Shown: positions 1 to 9,692, counted from the stretch's first letter. The stretch: DNA of 64,000 nucleotides from Xanthobacter sp. NM-59 (GCF_021401125.1 NZ_JACBFQ010000005.1:1-64000), one strand, 5' to 3'. Notes: generated from the letters alone by a model not told the origin. Program-made: numbers and translations.

Positions 1-1
1 C

Positions 2-1735
2 GCCAATGCGCCGCTGCCGCCGCGTCGGCCGGCGATCGCGCCGCCGGCGGCCGAAACGGCAGCGGCCCCGCCTGCAGCTCCCAGCGCGCCGCCGCCCGCC
101 ACGCGCCCCCTTGCTCCCCCGACCCGCCCGGTCGCTCCGGCCCTCGCAGAGCCGCGCATTCCCACTCCGGTGGCGCCGGCAACGGTCGCGGTCGATCATG
201 CGCCGGCGCCCGCCGCAGCGCCCGCTCCGGCTCCCAGCCCGGCCCCCGCAGCGGCGCCGATCTCGGCATTTGCGCCGACACGCACCGAATTGCGGCCGGA
301 CCTTGCGCCCGCCACCGGCTCGGCTCCCCCTCCCGCCGACACGTCGACACCTGCGGCCGCGGCTGGTGAGGCCCCCGCGTCGCCGCCCGCTGCCAGCACC
401 GAGCGCCCGGCCACGCCGCCCCCGCCGCCTGCCGCGGATGGAGGAAGCACGCCACCGGCCGCCCCCGCGCCTGCCACAGCGGCGCCCCCCGCGACCGCCA
501 GCATGAACGCGGCGACTTCAACTCCGCCGGCCGTTGAGCGCGCCCCGCAGGCAACGGTGGCGCCCGAGGTTCCTGGAGCGCCTGGCCCTGCATCGCCCCC
601 CGTCCAGGCGCCCGCGCCCAGGAGCGCCTCGGCGATCGCGCCGGTAGAGATGGTGCGGCGGCTGCAGCGACTGCAAGACCGCATCGCCGCCGGCTCCATG
701 GAAGGCGTGACGACGCAGCGCGCGATGATTGCCGACATGGATGAAGCGTTCGGCGCCGCCGATCCCGCCGTGTGGCAGGACCCGGCCAACGCCCGAGCGC
801 TCATCAGCTATTTCCTCAGCGGCGGCTCACCGAACGTGCTGCGCGCGATCATCACCCGCGACCCGCGACCCGCCATCGACGAAAAGCTCCTGCTGGGCAC
901 CTTGCTCTATGTCGAAGGTCGCGCGGAGGCCGCGCTGCGGGAGCTGGGCGAGGTGGATGCCCGCAAGCTGCCAAACATGCTCGGAGCGCAGATCGCGCTC
1001 GCGCAGGCCACCTTGACCGTGCGCCAGGACTCACGCAAGGCCGCCGCCCTGCTGGACCTTTCGCGTCTCCTGGCCCCGGGCACGCTGGTGGAGGAAGCGG
1101 CCCTGCGTCGCGAGATCCTGGTGGCTGCCCAGGCGAACGATATGCCCGCCTTCGAGCGGCTCTCCCGGCAATATCTGTATCGCTTCAACCAGTCCGCCTA
1201 TGCCGACAATTTCCGGCAGCGCTTCGCCAGCGCGCTCGCGCACATGCAGACCAGCGATTCCGCCGACGGGCTGGAGCGGCTTCAGGCCCTGCTCGCCGTG
1301 CTGGACGACCAGGGGCGGCGCGAGATGTATCTGCTGGTGGCCCGCGCGGCGCTGATGGAAGGCAAGACCGCGCTGGCGGCCGGCGCCGCCAGGCGTGCGA
1401 GCGAGCTGGCAGGCAAGGCAAGCCTTGATGCGGAGCGGGCGCAGGTTTACCTGGGCGCCGCACAGGCGGTGATGCCGGATCGCTTCCAGGCGGCGGCGGA
1501 AGCTTTGAAAAAGGTCGATCGCAACCGCCTCGACCCGGCCGATGCGGCCCTTGCCGATGCGGCCCTCGCGGCCGCCAACAATCTGCGCCAGGCGGATCAG
1601 GTTTCGCTTCAGGACAAGCGGGTACAGCCACACGCTGCGCCAGTTCCCGAAGACGCGAAATCCTCGCCCGCCATGTCCCGTGCCCGCGAAGCTCTCACGA
1701 AGATCGACGCGCTACTCAAGGCCGCGCCACGATGA
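2..1735 (+). CDS. motC: Motility protein MotC (5' partial)
   Basis: The frame is open from the first bases of the window, so the true start lies upstream. A GTG at 170 is only the first in-window start-like codon. The first ~200 residues are an Ala/Pro-rich low-complexity linker. The remainder is a helical repeat-like domain (for example VEMVRRLQRLQDRIAAGSMEG, followed by a stretch with AMIADMDEAFG) that I recognise as rhizobial MotC. In Sinorhizobium-type flagella MotC is a periplasmic protein that associates with MotB and is needed for motor rotation. The next gene starts inside its stop codon (ATGA at 1732-1735) and encodes FliK/MotD, matching the motB-motC-fliK order of rhizobia. The identification rests on family recognition and context. 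The Pro/Ala linker is longer than I would expect. Confidence 0.82.
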   Translation, partial: ANAPLPPRRPAIAPPAAETAAAPPAAPSAPPPATRPLAPPTRPVAPALAEPRIPTPVAPATVAVDHAPAPAAAPAPAPSPAPAAAPISAFAPTRTELRPDLAPATGSAPPPADTSTPAAAAGEAPASPPAASTERPATPPPPPAADGGSTPPAAPAPATAAPPATASMNAATSTPPAVERAPQATVAPEVPGAPGPASPPVQAPAPRSASAIAPVEMVRRLQRLQDRIAAGSMEGVTTQRAMIADMDEAFGAADPAVWQDPANARALISYFLSGGSPNVLRAIITRDPRPAIDEKLLLGTLLYVEGRAEAALRELGEVDARKLPNMLGAQIALAQATLTVRQDSRKAAALLDLSRLLAPGTLVEEAALRREILVAAQANDMPAFERLSRQYLYRFNQSAYADNFRQRFASALAHMQTSDSADGLERLQALLAVLDDQGRREMYLLVARAALMEGKTALAAGAARRASELAGKASLDAERAQVYLGAAQAVMPDRFQAAAEALKKVDRNRLDPADAALADAALAAANNLRQADQVSLQDKRVQPHAAPVPEDAKSSPAMSRAREALTKIDALLKAAPR

Positions 1736-3540
1736 CCTCTCCCAACGATATCTCCTTCGCCACCTCCGCGGCCACGGGCTCCACCGCGGCCCATGTCGGA
1801 CATGGCACCCACGGCAAGGCCAAGAGCGCGGACAACCAGTTCGGTGACCTCTTCTCGAACCTGACCCAAGAGGCCGGCAAGGAAGCGGGAGGAGAGGCGG
1901 ACGCGGACGCCGCCAGCGCGGGCAAGACGGCCGGCGCCGAAGACGCGGAGGTCTCCGACGTCCAGGTGAAAAGCAAGACCAAGACCCTTTCCGCCCGCGA
2001 CGCCGCCAGCTTCGGTCAGCTGCTGCAGCGGTGGGATAATGGGGAGGAGCCCCCCGCCGACGCTTCTGACGATGGCGCGGAAGTTGCTGTCGACCCGCAG
2101 CCCGCGTCGCAGGATGACGCGGCCGGGCAAAAGGCCGGCTCTGCGTCGTTCCAGCCCGCGGAGGCCGCGAATGACGGGCAGGCCACGCCCAAGGCCACGC
2201 GCCATGGGCGGCCCGAAAAAGCCGCGGCGTTCGATGGCAGGGATACTCGCGCGCAGACCGACGCCGAGCCCGATGCCGACACAACTGCCGTGGACGCCGA
2301 CGCGGCTGAGCCCGAGCCCGTGCGCGCCGCTCTTCCGGAGGCTCCGCGCGCGAGTGGCATTCGTCGCGATGAGGTCCGCCTGCAGAGCGACCAGGTGACG
2401 GAAGACGACCAGGCCACTGACGAGACCGCCAAGGCTTCCCAGGACGACGGCCCCGCCACCAAGGACACGAAAAAGGCCGGCGACGCGAAGCAGAAAGCCG
2501 TTGCGGACAACCTGACCACCCCCGCCAAGGAGGCGACCGCCTCCACATTGGCGGCAAACACCCTGGCCGATCTTGCCGCGGCAGCGGCGCCCACCGTCCA
2601 GCAGCGGGCGGCCGACGGCACGAAGACCCAGGGCGAAGACGCGAAGCAGTCCTCGTCCAACCGTCAGGCGGCGGATGGAGCCGCGTCAGGCGGCCCGGGT
2701 TCCGCCGATGGCGATGCGCCCACCAATCGCATCCAGGTGAGCGTCACGCGCCGCGAAACCCACTTCGCCCCGGTGTTGAACTTCGACCAGCAACGCGCGG
2801 CGAAGAGCGCGGCCAAGGGTGAGGCGAGCCGAGAAGCCGCTGCCGGCACCCAGGCGACGGGCACCATGCAGAAGGCCGCCGCGCGCGAGTTCGCAGCGAC
2901 CGAGGCGGCGGTGAAGGCCGAGGCCGAGACGAACGTGAGAGGGACCACGGGCGAGGCCGCCACGTCGGCGACCACGACCGGAACGACCGGCATGACCGGC
3001 TTGAACGGCACGACTTCCGGCTTCGGCAGCATCACCAGCCTGCCCATGGCCACCGCGGCCCAAGTGAGCCGCGCCATCACCGAGGAAGCCGCGCGGATGC
3101 AGAGCGGGCAACCGGCCGGGCCGAACACCACCACGCAGGGCCCGGTGCGCATCCTTGAAATGGCGGTGACGCCGGAGAGCCTCGGCCGGGTGGTGATCCA
3201 CATGCGCCTGACCGCGAACGGCCTGGAAGTGCGGGTGCGCGCCAGCGAGGCGGCCACCGCCCAGATGCTGGCCCAGGACCAGAACGCGCTGGTGCGGATC
3301 ATCGAAGCCAGCGGCACGAAGGTCGACAATCTCGATATCGTGCGGAACATCTCCAGCCCGGTGGAAGCCTCGGTCCGGCCGGCATGGAACACCAATCAGC
3401 CTTCCACGGGCTCCAGCGCCGATCAGGACAGCCCCGGGCAACGTGAACAGGGGAGAAATGAGGGGAATTCCCGCAGGGACCAGGCAGGCGAAGATGCGCA
3501 ATCTCGCTCTCGGCATTCTTCTGACTTTGCTGACGGCTAA
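1732..3540 (+). CDS. fliK: Flagellar hook-length control protein FliK (MotD)
   Basis: This 602-residue protein starts with an ATG overlapping the motC stop by 4 nt, so translation is coupled. Residues ~1-460 are acidic, Ala/Asp/Lys-rich and low-complexity, typical of the disordered ruler part of FliK. The conserved C-terminal Flg_hook domain occupies roughly residues 465-555, with the segment RILEMAVTPESLGRVVIHM followed by LEVRVRASEAATAQML. FliK is secreted during hook assembly, measures hook length and switches export specificity through FlhB. In rhizobia this gene was first called motD and lies directly after motC, as here. The extreme C-terminus is Gln/Ser/Arg-rich. The reading overlaps the start of the next gene. 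Confidence 0.85.
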   Translation: MTSPNDISFATSAATGSTAAHVGHGTHGKAKSADNQFGDLFSNLTQEAGKEAGGEADADAASAGKTAGAEDAEVSDVQVKSKTKTLSARDAASFGQLLQRWDNGEEPPADASDDGAEVAVDPQPASQDDAAGQKAGSASFQPAEAANDGQATPKATRHGRPEKAAAFDGRDTRAQTDAEPDADTTAVDADAAEPEPVRAALPEAPRASGIRRDEVRLQSDQVTEDDQATDETAKASQDDGPATKDTKKAGDAKQKAVADNLTTPAKEATASTLAANTLADLAAAAAPTVQQRAADGTKTQGEDAKQSSSNRQAADGAASGGPGSADGDAPTNRIQVSVTRRETHFAPVLNFDQQRAAKSAAKGEASREAAAGTQATGTMQKAAAREFAATEAAVKAEAETNVRGTTGEAATSATTTGTTGMTGLNGTTSGFGSITSLPMATAAQVSRAITEEAARMQSGQPAGPNTTTQGPVRILEMAVTPESLGRVVIHMRLTANGLEVRVRASEAATAQMLAQDQNALVRIIEASGTKVDNLDIVRNISSPVEASVRPAWNTNQPSTGSSADQDSPGQREQGRNEGNSRRDQAGEDAQSRSRHSSDFADG

Positions 3541-4390
3541 CGCGGCATCCGCGACGCCCTTCGGCACCATTCCCATGCGGGAAACTCCGCCGGTGCCCAA
3601 GGACGCGCCCAAGGATCCGTCGAAGGACGCCACCAGGAGCACATCCACGTTGCCGGCCCAGAGGCCGGCGAAACCCGCGCCGACCACCGCGGGCGCGCCC
3701 GTGCGCACGTCCAGCGCGGCAAGCCCTCCGGCAAAGGGCGCGCGGAAGGGTGGCCCGCCCAATATCTGCGAGCGCGAGCTGGCGCGCGCCTCCAAGAAGT
3801 ACAACGTGCCGCTTCAGATCCTCTATGCCGTCGGCCTGACGGAGAGCGGATATGGCGGCTTTCTTCAGCCCTATACGCTCTACATCGAGGGCAAGGACTA
3901 TATCTCCAACAATCTCCAGGATGCCCTGAAGCTTTTCCGTGAAGCCAATGGCCGTGGCGTGCAGCTCATCGACATCGGCTGCATGCAGGTCAATTATTAC
4001 TGGCACAAGGAAGAGTTCAACAATCTGGAGGAAATGTTCAATCCCCGGCTCAATGTGGAGCAGGCGGCGCGCTTTCTTCAGGAGCTGCGCAAGCGCCATG
4101 GCAGCTGGACCATGGCCCTCGCCCGCTACAATGCAGGCCCAAAGAACACTGTCGCCCAGCACCGCTATGTCTGCCGGGTGATGAAGAATCTGGTGCAGGC
4201 CGGCGTGGGGCAGTGGACCGAGACCTCAAAGACCTTCTGCGATAATCCGCCCCCGAAGCCGGAACCCGCACAGGCCGCCGCCACACCGGAGGTGGCCGCC
4301 CAAGGCGCGACCCAGGGCGCGACGGCGCAGGTCCAGCCCGCCGAGGCGGCCGCCGCCCCCGTCGAAATCAGCCCTACTTCGCTCCACTGA
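3494..4390 (+). CDS. Secreted lytic transglycosylase (SLT domain)
   Basis: The ATG at 3494 gives a clean Sec signal peptide (MRNLALGILLTLLTANAASA). An in-frame ATG at 3458, preceded by AGGGGAG, would give a longer n-region and cannot be excluded. Residues ~20-85 are a Pro/Lys/Thr linker. The following domain carries ICERELARASKKYNVPL and LYAVGLTESGYGG, the latter holding the catalytic Glu of SLT-family transglycosylases. Further on are IGCMQVNYYWH and ALARYNAGP, which match the family's GxMQ and YNxG motifs. Such enzymes cleave murein to open gaps for the flagellar rod, and in rhizobia one is encoded right after fliK. The start overlaps the fliK 3' end. The C-terminal ~55 residues are Ala/Pro/Gln-rich. 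Confidence 0.85.
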   Translation: MRNLALGILLTLLTANAASATPFGTIPMRETPPVPKDAPKDPSKDATRSTSTLPAQRPAKPAPTTAGAPVRTSSAASPPAKGARKGGPPNICERELARASKKYNVPLQILYAVGLTESGYGGFLQPYTLYIEGKDYISNNLQDALKLFREANGRGVQLIDIGCMQVNYYWHKEEFNNLEEMFNPRLNVEQAARFLQELRKRHGSWTMALARYNAGPKNTVAQHRYVCRVMKNLVQAGVGQWTETSKTFCDNPPPKPEPAQAAATPEVAAQGATQGATAQVQPAEAAAAPVEISPTSLH

Positions 4391-5249
4391 GCGCATCGCC
4401 GCCGGGCCCATCCTCGGCGGCGGCGCCGGATTCGTCGTCCGTCCGCGCCGGGTTTCCCGGTCTCGCCCCTCTGTGCGTTCACGGCTGCCGTTGAGCGGAG
4501 GGGCAGCGGCGGTGTCGGCCAAGGACGGCTATGGCCCCTCGCCCAGCCGCAGCCCCTAGATTCGCCCGGGTGTCCGCCGCAACGGCGAACGGGGCCATCC
4601 CTTTGCCTTGGCGCGATTCCCCATTTACGCGCGCCGGCTCCCCGGCGCTCGGAAAGGCTCCGGAGCACGCGGCGCAACCGCACTGGCGGGCCCCCAAGGC
4701 CGGTCATTGCCCGCTTTGGAGCGCGAGCGCCGGGGGATGCGCCCGGCATGCTTTCGGCCGCCTTCCCGGGTCCACCGGAGAGGTTTTCCCCCATCCGCGG
4801 CGCCGCGGCGTTTGGTCCAACATCGGACCCGGGCGCCGCGCATCGCCCCGCCGGAACATGTTGCTGTCACGGCGATTTCGTGGCGCGCCGCGCACCACGG
4901 GGCGCGGGTGGGGCGCACGGCCTTGGACAGTTTGTCCACTCGCGCCCTCGCATGAGGCGGCGCGAGAACGCCCCATGGCTTGAATTCGGCCAGCGCAGGG
5001 ACATTCCAAGGCACCATCCATGACACGAACCGGTTCGACACCCGCCGCGTTCGTCCCGCTTTCAGGACAACACCAGCTTTCGGCGCCCCACCCCATGCCG
5101 CACCGCGCCCCAGGCGCCGGCCGGCGGGCGGGCGCGCCTGCGACCCTCATCGCGATGGAGCGCCTCCGGCGTCTGTCCATCGCCGGCCCCGGCGATTTCG
5201 ACCGGCGTGCCACCCATCGAAAGGAGGCGGGATCCGCCCGATAGACCTC
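4391..5249. other. Long intergenic region upstream of cydA
   Basis: This 859-bp stretch has no gene I can support. The open frames here lack ribosome sites and family features. It presumably contains the cyd promoter. Visible structure includes a 15-bp dyad, TGGACAGTTTGTCCA, at 4924-4938 and a 12-bp palindrome, CGAACCGGTTCG, at 5026-5037. A strong Shine-Dalgarno, AAGGAGG, lies at 5221-5227 and is followed by a small GGCGG/CCGCC hairpin at 5226-5238. I see no clear FNR box (TTGAT-N4-ATCAA). Confidence 0.5.
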
Positions 5250-6827
5250 ATGGCCCTCGACACACTCGACCTCTCGCGACTGCAGTTCGCGATGACCGCC
5301 CTTTATCACTTCCTGTTCGTGCCCCTCACGCTGGGCCTCTCCGTGCTGCTCGCCATCATGGAGACGGTCTATGTGATGACCGGCCGAACCATCTGGCGCC
5401 AGATGACCAAGTTCTGGGGCACGCTGTTCGGCATCAACTTTGTCGTCGGCGTCGCCACCGGCCTTGTCATGGAATTCCAGTTCGGCATGAACTGGAGCTA
5501 TTACAGCCTTTATGTGGGCGACATCTTTGGCGCCCCGCTGGCCATTGAGGGCCTGATGGCCTTCTTCCTGGAGGCGACCTTCGTCGGCCTGTTCTTCTTC
5601 GGCTGGGACAAGCTGTCGAAGGTGGGCCACCTCATCGCCACCTGGTGCGTGGCCATCGGCTCGAACCTGTCGGCGCTGTGGATCCTGGTGGCCAATGGCT
5701 GGATGCAAAATCCCGTCGGCGCGGTCTTCAATCCGCAGACCATGCGCATGGAAGTGTCGAACTTCTTCGATGTGGTGATGAACCCCGTGGCGCAGGCCAA
5801 GTTCGTGCATACGGTGTCGGCGGGCTATGTGACCGCCTCCATCTTCGTGCTCGGCGTCTCGGCCTGGTACCTGCTGAAGGGCCGCAACACGGATCTGGCC
5901 AAGCGCTCCATGACGGTCGCCGCCTCCTTCGGCCTTGCCGCCTCCCTGTCGGTGGTGGTGCTGGGCGATGAGAGCGGCTATCTGGCCACCGAGCACCAGA
6001 AGATGAAGCTCGCCGCCATCGAGGGCATGTGGGAGACCGAGCCCGCCCCCGCCGCCTTCACCCTGATCGGCCTGCCGAGCCAGAGCGAACGCGAGACCCA
6101 CTTCGCCGTGCGGATCCCGTGGGCGCTGGGCCTCATCGCCACCCGCTCGCTCGACACCCAGATCCCCGGCATCGAGGAGCTGGTGGGCAAGGCGGAAGGG
6201 CGCATTCACAACGGCATCAAGGCGTTCGACGCCCTGCAGCAGATCCGCGCCGCCGGCAACAGTGCCGCCATTCCCCCGGCTGCCCAGCAGACCTTCGAGG
6301 AAAACGGCCACGATCTTGGCTATGCCCTGCTGCTGAAGCGCTATGTGAATGATCCGCGCCAGGCGACGGCCGAGCAGATCAAGCAGGCGGCCTGGGATAC
6401 GGTGCCGAGTGTGCCGACCCTGTTCTGGTCGTTCCGCCTCATGGTGGGGCTGGGCTTCTTCTTCATCCTGTTCCTCGCCACCTTCTTCGTGCTCTCCGCC
6501 CGCCGGAAGCTGGACCGCTACCCGCTGCTGCTGCGGCTCGCGGTGCTGGTGATCCCGCTGCCGTGGCTGGCGGCCGAGCTCGGCTGGGTGGTGGCAGAAG
6601 TGGGACGTCAGCCCTGGAACATCGAAGGCGTGCTGCCCACCGTGGCCGGCGTCTCCAGCCTCGGCGCCACCACGGTGCTCGCGACCCTGGTGGGCTTCGT
6701 GACCATCTATTCGGTGCTGTTCATCATCGAGATGACGCTGATGGTCCGCGCCATCCGCAAGGGCCCGGAGCCGGACGAAGGGCCGGAAGCCGAGCTCATT
6801 CCCCACGCCTTCGCTGGTGCGGAGTAA
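5250..6827 (+). CDS. cydA: Cytochrome bd ubiquinol oxidase subunit I
   Basis: CydA is the haem-carrying subunit of the high-affinity bd-type quinol oxidase in the cytoplasmic membrane. It oxidises ubiquinol and reduces O2 to water. The ATG at 5250 gives 525 residues, close to E. coli CydA (522). The haem ligand His20 (ALYHFLFVPLTLG) and the His at about 187 (KFVHTVSAGYV) are present, as is the GRQPW signature (EVGRQPWNIEGVLPT). The insert before the last helices contains LGYALLLKRYVNDPRQAT and resembles the long Q-loop form of E. coli rather than the short CioA type. An upstream in-frame extension to 4980 is rejected because it is Arg/Pro-rich and non-homologous. It is followed 4 nt later by cydB and then cydX. 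Confidence 0.96.
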   Translation: MALDTLDLSRLQFAMTALYHFLFVPLTLGLSVLLAIMETVYVMTGRTIWRQMTKFWGTLFGINFVVGVATGLVMEFQFGMNWSYYSLYVGDIFGAPLAIEGLMAFFLEATFVGLFFFGWDKLSKVGHLIATWCVAIGSNLSALWILVANGWMQNPVGAVFNPQTMRMEVSNFFDVVMNPVAQAKFVHTVSAGYVTASIFVLGVSAWYLLKGRNTDLAKRSMTVAASFGLAASLSVVVLGDESGYLATEHQKMKLAAIEGMWETEPAPAAFTLIGLPSQSERETHFAVRIPWALGLIATRSLDTQIPGIEELVGKAEGRIHNGIKAFDALQQIRAAGNSAAIPPAAQQTFEENGHDLGYALLLKRYVNDPRQATAEQIKQAAWDTVPSVPTLFWSFRLMVGLGFFFILFLATFFVLSARRKLDRYPLLLRLAVLVIPLPWLAAELGWVVAEVGRQPWNIEGVLPTVAGVSSLGATTVLATLVGFVTIYSVLFIIEMTLMVRAIRKGPEPDEGPEAELIPHAFAGAE

Positions 6828-6831
6828 GGTC

Positions 6832-7989
6832 ATGATCCTTCACACACTCATCGATTACGACACGCTCCGCGTCATCTGGTGGCTGCTGCTCGGCGTGCTG
6901 CTCATCGGCTTCGCGCTGATGGACGGGTTCGACCTCGGCACCGGCATGCTGCTGCCCTTCGTGGCCAAGACGGACATTGAGCGCCGGGTGGTCATCAACG
7001 CGGTCGGCCCGGTCTGGGAAGGCAACCAGGTGTGGCTGATCCTCGGCGGCGGCGCCATCTTCGCCGCCTGGCCGGCGCTTTATGCCGTGTCCTTCTCCGG
7101 CTTCTACCTCGCCATGTTCGCAATCCTGTTCGCGCTGATCTTGCGGCCCGTGGGCTTCAAGTATCGCTCGAAGCGGGAGAGCGCCGCTTGGCGGTCGGCC
7201 TGGGACTGGGCGCTGTTCATCGGCGGCTTCGTGCCGGCGCTGGTGATGGGCGTGGCCGTGGGCAATGTGCTCCAGGGCGTGCCCTTCCACTTCAACGACG
7301 AGCTGCGCATCTTCTATGATGGCACCACGCTGTTCGAGCTTCTGAACCCCTATGGCATCCTGGCCGGCCTCGTCTCCGTGGCCATGCTGGTGATGCACGG
7401 CGCCGCCTGGCTGGTGCTGAAGACCGAGGGGCCGGTGGCCGAGCGCTCCCGCGCCGTGGGCTCCATGGCGGCGCTCGTCACCATCGTGCTGTTCGTGCTG
7501 GGCGGCGTCTGGCTCTATGCCGGCATCAACGGTTACCGCATCACCAGCGCGTTCGTGGTCGATGGGCCCTCCAACCCGCTGGCCAAGACGGTGGAAGTGG
7601 CGCCGCATGTCTGGTTCGCCAATTATGCGGCCCATCCCTGGATGATCGCGGGCCCCGTGCTCGGCCTCGCCGGGGCGGCTTTGGCCTTCGTGCTGTTCCG
7701 GGCCCGCTCGGAGATCGGCGCGCTGCTCATGAGCTCGCTGTCCATCTTCGGCATCATCTCGACGGTGGGGCTCTCCATGTTCCCCATCATCCTGCCCTCC
7801 ACCGTGGACCCGCGCTCGAGCCTGACCGTGTGGGACTCGTCCTCCAGCCACATGACGCTGTTCATCATGCTGATCGTGGCCCTGGTGTTCGTGCCCATCG
7901 TCGTGGCCTATACGAGCTTCGTCTACAAGGTGCTGTGGGGGAAGGTGGACCAGGGGTCCATCGCCGACGGCTCCGGCCACGCTTACTGA
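6832..7989 (+). CDS. cydB: Cytochrome bd ubiquinol oxidase subunit II
   Basis: This is the second integral membrane subunit of cytochrome bd oxidase, 385 residues with multiple hydrophobic helices. The N-terminal segment YDTLRVIWWLLLGVLLIGFA followed by LMDGFDLG is diagnostic. The ATG at 6832 is preceded by GGAGTAAGG and aligns with the family N-terminus. Another frame start at 6817 would overlap cydA and lacks support. The gene sits between cydA and cydX with very short spacers, so it is certainly part of one transcript. Confidence 0.96.
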   Translation: MILHTLIDYDTLRVIWWLLLGVLLIGFALMDGFDLGTGMLLPFVAKTDIERRVVINAVGPVWEGNQVWLILGGGAIFAAWPALYAVSFSGFYLAMFAILFALILRPVGFKYRSKRESAAWRSAWDWALFIGGFVPALVMGVAVGNVLQGVPFHFNDELRIFYDGTTLFELLNPYGILAGLVSVAMLVMHGAAWLVLKTEGPVAERSRAVGSMAALVTIVLFVLGGVWLYAGINGYRITSAFVVDGPSNPLAKTVEVAPHVWFANYAAHPWMIAGPVLGLAGAALAFVLFRARSEIGALLMSSLSIFGIISTVGLSMFPIILPSTVDPRSSLTVWDSSSSHMTLFIMLIVALVFVPIVVAYTSFVYKVLWGKVDQGSIADGSGHAY

Positions 7990-8004
7990 GGAAGGAGAGA
8001 CGCT

Positions 8005-8127
8005 ATGTGGTATTTCGCCTGGTTGCTCGGCCTGCCTCTGGCCGCCGCCTTCGCCGTGCTCAACGCCATGTGGTATGAGCTGATGGATGACCGCGCCCGC
8101 GCCGAGGCCGAGCGCCGCAAGGCCTGA
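8005..8127 (+). CDS. cydX: Cytochrome bd oxidase small subunit CydX
   Basis: This 40-codon gene starts 15 nt after the cydB stop behind a strong GGAAGGAGAG ribosome site. The peptide begins MWYFAWLLGLPLAAAFAVLN and continues with AMWYELMDD and a charged tail. It has a single transmembrane helix and the MWYFxWxLG opening of the CydX (YbgT-like) family. CydX is needed for stability of the bd oxidase in Enterobacteria and Brucella. The gene is short and easily missed by automatic calls. Confidence 0.93.
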   Translation: MWYFAWLLGLPLAAAFAVLNAMWYELMDDRARAEAERRKA

Positions 8128-8363
8128 CCCCGCGCCGGCTGGGCCCCCGCGGCCCGCGGCACATGCAACACCAGACGGCGCCGGCCTCCACCGGCGCCGT
8201 GCCCGTTGGGTGCGCCGGGTTATCGGGTCATCGCGCGCCTTGACCCCGACCATGCCCTTCCGTCACGATCATTGGACATGATGTCAGGCTTGCCTTTATC
8301 CCGCCTTTGGCCGGGCCATGCCGCGCCCCCTGCCCGCCCTTCCAGTCCGCGAGGTGGCCGGCG

Positions 8364-9692
8364 ATGAGCGATCCGGCCACCGATGCCGATGCCAGTTGCC
8401 GGAACCTGCGGCTGCTGATCACCCTGCGCTGGGTGGCGGTGGCGGGCCAGGTGCTCGCCATCGCCGTTGTGCAGCTGTGGCTGGGCATCGCGCTGCCGGT
8501 CATGGAGATGGGCCTCGTCATTCTGCTGCTGATGGGGCTGAACCTCATCTCCATCCGCCGCTGCACCTGCCCGCGACAGGTGAGCGATGTCGAGCTGTGC
8601 GCGGAGCTGCTGGCGGACGTGGCGGCCCTCACCATCCAGCTCTATCTCAGCGGCGGGGCCACCAACCCCTTCATTTCGCTGTACCTGCTCCAGGTGATCC
8701 TGGGCGCGGTCCTGCTTTCGCCGCGGGCCACCTGGGTCATCGTGGGGGTGGCGAGCGCGTGCTTTGTCGCGCTCATGTGGTTCTATCGGCCGCTGCCCAT
8801 GCCCGGCTTCCATTCCGGCGAGCTGGTCACGGACCTCCACACCCAGGGCATGTTCCTGTGCTTCCTGCTGGCCTCGGCACTGGTGGTGCTGTTCGTCACC
8901 CGCATCAACCAGAACCTGCGCCGGCGCGATGCGCGCCTGGCGGAGCTGCGCCAGCGCGCGGCGGAGGAAGAGCACGTGGTGCGCATGGGCCTGCTCGCCT
9001 CCGGCGCGGCCCATGAGCTGGGCACGCCGCTCTCCACCCTGGCTGTGATCCTCAATGACTGGCGCCACATGCCGAAGTTCCGCGACGACGCGGAACTGAC
9101 CGAGGAGCTGGACGAGATGCAGGCGGCCCTGGCGCGCTGCAAGACCATCGTCTCTCACATCCTCATCGCCGCCGGCGAGACGCGGGGCGAGGATGCCCGC
9201 CGCTGCACCCTTTCCACATTCGTCGACGACATGGTGGAACGTTGGACCGACAGCCGCCGCCCGCCCGCGCTCGACTATCGCAATGCCCTCGATTCCCAGG
9301 TGGAGATCGCCAGCGACAGCGTCATCGAGCAAGCCCTCTTCAATGTGTTCGACAATGCGCTGGAAGCCTCGCGCGCGAAGGTGGGCATCGAAGCTCTGCT
9401 CGAAGGGGACGATCTGGTGGTGCGTGTCACCGATGACGGGCCGGGGTTTTCCGAGGCGGCGCTCGCCCGCTTCGGCACGCCCTATCAGTCCAGCAAGGCG
9501 GGGCCCGGTCGCGGGCTCGGCCTGTTCCTGGCGGTGAATGTGCTGCGTAAGCTGGGCGGCGCCATCCATGCCAGCAACCAGACGGAGGGGGGCGCACGGG
9601 TGGAGCTGAAGCTGCCGGTGCGCGCGCTCGCCGTCATCGCTGCCCAAACGCCGCCGCGCGGACCGGCACCGGAGGTGACCGATGCCGCCTGA
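8364..9692 (+). CDS. regB: RegB/PrrB/ActS-type redox sensor histidine kinase
   Basis: The protein has six hydrophobic segments in the N-terminal ~170 residues, including GGATNPFISLYLLQ, which corresponds to the quinone-sensing GGxxNPF motif of RegB. The H-box GAAHELGTPLSTLAV follows, with His217 as phosphoacceptor. A cysteine at about 259 (ARCKTIVSHIL) sits where the redox-active Cys of RegB lies. N, G1 and G2 boxes follow (NVFDNALEA, DDGPGF, GRGLGLFLA). The start is set at ATG 8364, behind GAGG, because the upstream extension is not RegB-like. The gene overlaps the downstream regulator by 11 nt and follows cydABX, a known target class of RegBA. It may be a cyd-dedicated paralogue rather than the global RegB. 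Confidence 0.88.
   Translation: MSDPATDADASCRNLRLLITLRWVAVAGQVLAIAVVQLWLGIALPVMEMGLVILLLMGLNLISIRRCTCPRQVSDVELCAELLADVAALTIQLYLSGGATNPFISLYLLQVILGAVLLSPRATWVIVGVASACFVALMWFYRPLPMPGFHSGELVTDLHTQGMFLCFLLASALVVLFVTRINQNLRRRDARLAELRQRAAEEEHVVRMGLLASGAAHELGTPLSTLAVILNDWRHMPKFRDDAELTEELDEMQAALARCKTIVSHILIAAGETRGEDARRCTLSTFVDDMVERWTDSRRPPALDYRNALDSQVEIASDSVIEQALFNVFDNALEASRAKVGIEALLEGDDLVVRVTDDGPGFSEAALARFGTPYQSSKAGPGRGLGLFLAVNVLRKLGGAIHASNQTEGGARVELKLPVRALAVIAAQTPPRGPAPEVTDAA

Noticed and set aside
4704-6833. 709-residue open frame on the minus strand over cydA
   Set aside because: His/Gln/Arg-rich shadow of cydA produced by high GC. No domains, and it runs antisense to a certain gene.
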